Below, one piece after another: positions 6,662 to 10,000 of a DNA stretch of 10,000 bases; position 1 is the first letter of the stretch, and each line of letters begins with the position of its first letter. Source of the DNA: Anaerolinea sp. (lineage in GTDB: Bacteria > Chloroflexota > Anaerolineae > Anaerolineales > Anaerolineaceae); assembly GCA_020216845.1 (NCBI GenBank), contig JAIWNK010000008.1, positions 1-10,000 of the forward strand. The letters run 5' to 3'. Below the pieces are notes generated by a model. The model worked only from the letters and a program-made list of their open reading frames with translations. It did not search any database and was not told the origin of the DNA. The translations under genes were made by a program, and so were the position numbers.

Positions 6662-8353
6662 ATGTCTGCCCATTTTATTGCCGAATGCCTGGACTGCGGC
6701 CACAAAGGCCCCTATCTAATCAACTCCATCCAATGCCCTCAATGTGGCAGCGCCTGGCGCGAGGCTCGTTACGATACCGCCACCCTCGCCCATAGTTTGC
6801 CCCTCCTTTTGCCAGGCCGCCCATTTGACATCTGGCGCTATCGCGAATTACTGCCTGTGCGCAGCCCCAACCCAGAATTATCGCTAGGCGAAGGCGGCAC
6901 CCCCCTCATTCATGCTGTCAACCTTGGCATGATGCTTGGCTGCCCAAACATCTACATCAAAGATGAACGACAAGGTCCAACGACTTCCTTCAAGGATCGT
7001 CAGGCGGCCGTTACCATTGCTGCCCTTAAAGAAGCAGGCATTACAGAATTGGTTGTTGCCTCTACCGGCAATGTTTCCATTGCTTACTCAGCCTATGCTG
7101 CCAGAGCAGGCATCAAATGCTGGGCTTTCTTAACCAGCCTGGTTCCGGCCACCAAAATGCGTGAAGTTGCCCTCTATGGCACGCAAGTCATTAAAGTAAC
7201 CGGTTCCTATGACCAGGCCAAACAAGTTGCCGCCACCTTTGCCAAACAACGCAACATCTACCTGGACATCGGCGCCCGCAGCATTCCCTGCATTGAGGGC
7301 ATGAAAACCATCGCCTATGAAGTCACCGAACAAATGACTGCCCTGGTTGGCCCACCCCCACGCAGTCCCGAAGACCCAACACAAGGCACACCCTACACCG
7401 CCCCCGATTGGTACCTGCAATCGGTTAGCGGTGGTATGGGGCCTTTGGGCGTCATCAAAGGCTTCACCGAAATGCTCGACATGCACTGGATTGATCGCAT
7501 CCCCAAATTTGGTGTCATCCAGGTCGAAGGTTGCTCCCCCATGGTCCATGCTTGGCGCCAAAATAAAGAAGTTGCCACGCCAATCCAATCCCCCAACACC
7601 CTCATCGCCACGCTTGCCACCGGTGATCCTGGACGCACATACACCCTCCTACGCCAAAAAATGCTGAAAAACTCCGGTGGAATCTTCGAAAGCGTCACAG
7701 ATGAAGAAGCTTTTCGCGCCATGCACCTGTTGGCAAAAATGGAAGGCATTTCCATGGAGCCAGCAGCTGGCGTTGCCTTTGCTGGGTTGATTAAGCTTGT
7801 GCGCGCAGGTGTCATCAAACCCCACGAACGCGTTATCGTCAATTGCACCGGTCACACCACCCCCATCGAACGCAACATCCTTGGCGAAGGCTGGGCGCGC
7901 AATGTCGTCTTACCCACCCAGGCAATGGAAGAAAGCCCCGAAGAAGGCCTTTTGGCTGCACTCAGTCGCGTGGCAGTGGATCGCTTCCCACGCATCGCCA
8001 TTGTGGATGACAACGCCGATGTCCGCCGTCTCATACGGCGCATTTTACAATCCCAGGGCAACTTCACCTTATTTGAAGCAACCAACGGTCGTGAAGCAAT
8101 TGAATTAGTTCGCCGGGAAATGCCCAACCTGATTATCCTTGACTTGATGATGCCCGAGGTAGATGGCTTTGGCGTTCTCGATGCGCTACAAAACGACCCA
8201 GCAACTGCTGAAATTCCTGTCATTGTCGTCACCGCCAAAGAGCTCACTTCTGCTGAAAAACAGCGCCTCAAAGGTCACATTCAAACCCTAATGCAGAAAG
8301 GAGATTTCATGAGCGACGAATTATTGGATGAGGTTCGCTCTTTGCTAGGGTAA
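6662..8353 (+). CDS. Threonine-synthase-like PLP enzyme fused to a receiver domain
   Basis: A 563-residue fusion. Residues 1 to about 425 are a fold-type II PLP enzyme most like threonine synthase, which turns O-phosphohomoserine into threonine. Visible are a zinc-ribbon-like CxxC pair (C9/C12, C25/C28), the substrate motif GEGGTPL at 76-82, the PLP Schiff-base lysine K111 in TTSFKDR, the STGNVSIAYSAYAARAG segment, and a glycine loop SGGMGP at 256-261. After a short linker, residues about 446-563 form a complete response-regulator receiver: acidic pair D449/D450, phospho-acceptor D494 in LDLMMPEVDGF, T524 and K546. The reading frame is continuous through the junction, so this is not two genes. 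Threonine synthases normally end where the receiver begins here. No homoserine kinase or dehydrogenase gene is nearby; the direct neighbour is a hybrid kinase. Phosphorylation control of the enzyme is inferred. The glycine loop differs from the GNxGN form of classical ThrC, so a related substrate is possible. Confidence 0.9.
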   Translation: MSAHFIAECLDCGHKGPYLINSIQCPQCGSAWREARYDTATLAHSLPLLLPGRPFDIWRYRELLPVRSPNPELSLGEGGTPLIHAVNLGMMLGCPNIYIKDERQGPTTSFKDRQAAVTIAALKEAGITELVVASTGNVSIAYSAYAARAGIKCWAFLTSLVPATKMREVALYGTQVIKVTGSYDQAKQVAATFAKQRNIYLDIGARSIPCIEGMKTIAYEVTEQMTALVGPPPRSPEDPTQGTPYTAPDWYLQSVSGGMGPLGVIKGFTEMLDMHWIDRIPKFGVIQVEGCSPMVHAWRQNKEVATPIQSPNTLIATLATGDPGRTYTLLRQKMLKNSGGIFESVTDEEAFRAMHLLAKMEGISMEPAAGVAFAGLIKLVRAGVIKPHERVIVNCTGHTTPIERNILGEGWARNVVLPTQAMEESPEEGLLAALSRVAVDRFPRIAIVDDNADVRRLIRRILQSQGNFTLFEATNGREAIELVRREMPNLIILDLMMPEVDGFGVLDALQNDPATAEIPVIVVTAKELTSAEKQRLKGHIQTLMQKGDFMSDELLDEVRSLLG

Positions 8354-8367
8354 AAAAGTGCTCTGGC

Positions 8368-9324
8368 ATGAAAAATCGCAAAGCCCGCCTGACAGGTATT
8401 AGCGCCGCCCTGACCTCAGCCATTCTCTTAGGAATTGTGCCGGTCTTTGGCAAACAAGCCATCCTGGTTGGCTTTGCCCCGCTTGCCGTTGTCGCCATTC
8501 GCACAACCATTGCCGCCCTGCTGCTCCTCCTCATCATGGCCATCTTTCAACGGCCTTTTTTCTACATCTACCCGGTTGGCCTGGCCGGTTGCGTTTTAGC
8601 CGGCTTCATCAACGGCTTGGGCTCCATCCTCTATTACACTGCGCTAAGCCGTTTGGATGCCAGCATTGGACAACTACTCTACTCATTCTATCCACTATTT
8701 GTTGCCCTTTGGCTGCTACTGGATCGTCAAACCCTCAGCTTCCTTACCGTACTCCGCCTAGGGCTATCCATTCCAGGGGTCTATTTACTCATCAGCACCT
8801 CAACAGAAAAAATTGACCTACTCGGAGCCTTATTTATGCTTGCCTCCGCCGCCCTTTACGCGCTGCATTTGATAATCAATCAGCGCGTCCTGTTTGAAGT
8901 ACCTGCTCAAACCGTAACGCTCTACACACTCCTCTCCATGGCTGGCACCGTGGTCGTTGCCTATCTTCTCTTCAGCCGCCAATTTCCACCCGCCAACGCC
9001 CCCTGGTGGCCAGTCCTTGGCATGGCAGCCATCACCTTCTTCTCACGCCTCACCCTGTTTCTTGGCATCAAACACCTGGGCGGATTACAAACCGCCTTAC
9101 TTGGGCTAGGTGAGGTGATGATCACGGTTTTGGTCGCACACTGGTGGCTAGAAGAACAACTCACCCCCGCACAATGGGGCGGCGCCATCCTCATCTGCAT
9201 CGCCCTGATTCTGGTCGGCTTCGACCGCTATACCCCCACCAAAAGGCATTCAACCGGCTGGTTGGCTTGGCTCAACCCGCCCCAAATTCCCACCAGTGAC
9301 GTACCCTGGCAATCACAACCCTAA
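8368..9324 (+). CDS. EamA/DMT-family transporter, ten membrane helices
   Basis: A 318-residue integral membrane protein with about ten hydrophobic helices (roughly 10-28, 36-58, 67-88, 96-118, 124-143, 149-170, 182-203, 212-233, 239-260, 267-286) in two EamA halves of about five helices each. The second half ends with the family pattern LGLGEVMITVLVAHWWLEE followed by QWGGAILICIALILVG. The N-terminus MKNRKAR is positively charged, consistent with a cytosolic start. A ~30-residue polar, Pro-rich tail follows the last helix. DMT transporters are secondary carriers, many exporting metabolites; the superfamily includes the E. coli threonine/homoserine exporter RhtA. With a threonine-synthase-like gene 14 bp upstream, amino-acid export is a fair guess, but substrate cannot be read from the sequence. 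No good Shine-Dalgarno precedes the ATG, so translation may depend on coupling to the upstream gene. Confidence 0.9.
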   Translation: MKNRKARLTGISAALTSAILLGIVPVFGKQAILVGFAPLAVVAIRTTIAALLLLLIMAIFQRPFFYIYPVGLAGCVLAGFINGLGSILYYTALSRLDASIGQLLYSFYPLFVALWLLLDRQTLSFLTVLRLGLSIPGVYLLISTSTEKIDLLGALFMLASAALYALHLIINQRVLFEVPAQTVTLYTLLSMAGTVVVAYLLFSRQFPPANAPWWPVLGMAAITFFSRLTLFLGIKHLGGLQTALLGLGEVMITVLVAHWWLEEQLTPAQWGGAILICIALILVGFDRYTPTKRHSTGWLAWLNPPQIPTSDVPWQSQP

Positions 9325-10000
9325 TTTCCATCCAAAATTAACCCAACCCCGCGCACACTCACAATCCAATCCCGCCCACCTGCAAACACAGCTAATTTCT
9401 TACGCAAACGGCTAAGGATCGGGCGAATGATCGCAGCAGCCCCACCCTCTGGCAGAGTATAACCATACATCAACTGCACCAACACAGCATACGCAAGCAG
9501 CTTATGCCGATGCTGTAACAAAACCGCTAACAAGCGCGCTTCAAGCGGCGTGAGGAAAACACTTTGGCCCAGTCCGCTTAGGATGCGCCGCTCCGAATCA
9601 AACAACACTTCTTTCCCTAACGAGCAAGATATTGATAAGGGCTCCATCTCTTGATAGTGGCTATACGCACCGTCCTCTAATCGCTCGCCTCCCTCCCAAA
9701 TAGCACTTCCTGATGCCTCCATCAACAACACCAACTGCTGTGCCACAATCACCGCAACATCCAGATCCACATCCGTGAAACCTGCACACCCCACCCGACG
9801 AGCTACAAACAGCAACCACCGCTCCAAAGGGCGCACCACCGGCACAACCACCATACTGCCCCACCCCAACATCAACAAATGTGCTTGCGCCATCATATCT
9901 CCGTCTTTGGCCACATCATACCGTCCCGCGCAGCCGCACATCAATTTCTCCACCCATGCCACATCAATCTGCGGATGCATTTCCCCAATCGGCTTTTGAT
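9321..10000 (-). CDS. GAF-like plus winged-helix transcription regulator, 5' end missing
   Basis: The - strand frame ends with TAG at 9323-9321. An ATG at 9980 could start a 219-residue protein, but the frame stays open to the window edge (..QKPIGE before that ATG) and the first residues read as the middle of a domain, so the gene probably begins beyond the window. Numbering from that ATG, residues 1-90 look like the second half of a GAF domain (VVVPVVRPLERWLLFVARR, then FTDVDLDVAVIVAQQLVLL). Residues about 124-217 are an OmpR/PhoB-type winged helix: LTPLEARLLAVLL, recognition-helix region IRPILSRLRKKL, and the wing hairpin WIVSVRGVGLIL. No receiver domain is seen, so this is likely a one-component regulator responding through GAF rather than phosphorylation. 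It converges on the + operon; targets are unknown. Its coding strand is G-rich, opposite to the + genes. Confidence 0.85.
   Translation of the reverse strand, partial: QKPIGEMHPQIDVAWVEKLMCGCAGRYDVAKDGDMMAQAHLLMLGWGSMVVVPVVRPLERWLLFVARRVGCAGFTDVDLDVAVIVAQQLVLLMEASGSAIWEGGERLEDGAYSHYQEMEPLSISCSLGKEVLFDSERRILSGLGQSVFLTPLEARLLAVLLQHRHKLLAYAVLVQLMYGYTLPEGGAAAIIRPILSRLRKKLAVFAGGRDWIVSVRGVGLILDGN

Noticed and set aside
6698..6710. Short inverted repeat GGCC-ACAAA-GGCC near the start of the PLP-enzyme gene
   Set aside because: The stem is only 4 bp and lies within the zinc-ribbon codons; too small to call a regulatory structure.
8297..8353. AAAGGAG followed by ATG at 8309 as a separate small gene
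   Set aside because: It is in frame with the receiver domain and would encode only 14 residues of its final helix; the SD-like bases encode the conserved K546-G pair.
8354..8367. Possible promoter or terminator in the gap between the PLP enzyme and transporter genes
   Set aside because: Only 14 bases, with an A-run but no -35/-10 pair and no hairpin; the genes are most simply co-transcribed.

Overview
The window looks like chromosomal DNA from an uncultured-type member of the Chloroflexota, probably Anaerolineae or a relative. This is inferred from protein style: very long soluble hybrid kinases built from many GAF domains, the wording of those GAF domains, and a GAF plus winged-helix regulator. 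GC content is about half by eye. No 16S, tRNA, mobile element, CRISPR array or phage gene is visible, and coding density is close to complete.

Layout. Five genes run head to tail on the + strand from the left edge to 9324, and one gene runs on the - strand from the right edge to 9321. The + genes are: (1) the 3' part of a multi-GAF sensor protein (2-970); (2) a Soj/ParA-type ATPase (967-1749), overlapping gene 1 by the ATGA motif; (3) a 1643-residue cytosolic hybrid histidine kinase with a PAS-like region, six GAF or GAF-like regions, HisKA, HATPase_c and two receiver domains (1718-6649), whose start lies 32 bp inside parA; (4) a threonine-synthase-like PLP enzyme fused at its C-terminus to a complete receiver domain (6662-8353); (5) a ten-helix EamA/DMT transporter (8368-9324). 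Spacings are -4, -32, +12 and +14 bp, so this is very probably one operon whose promoter lies left of the window. Gene 6 (- strand, 5' end beyond the window) is a GAF-like plus OmpR/PhoB-type winged-helix protein without a receiver domain. Its stop codon overlaps that of the transporter.

How they may work together (inference). The GAF protein and the kinase sense cytosolic signals. The kinase can phosphorylate its own receivers and perhaps the receiver carried by the PLP enzyme, which would put an amino-acid biosynthetic enzyme under direct phosphorylation control. The transporter belongs to a superfamily that includes threonine/homoserine exporters. The ParA-like ATPase, with no ParB here, could position the kinase complex in the cell. 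The most unusual item is the enzyme-receiver fusion and the operon around it.

There is no gene-free stretch longer than 14 bp, so no intergenic regulatory region can be described.
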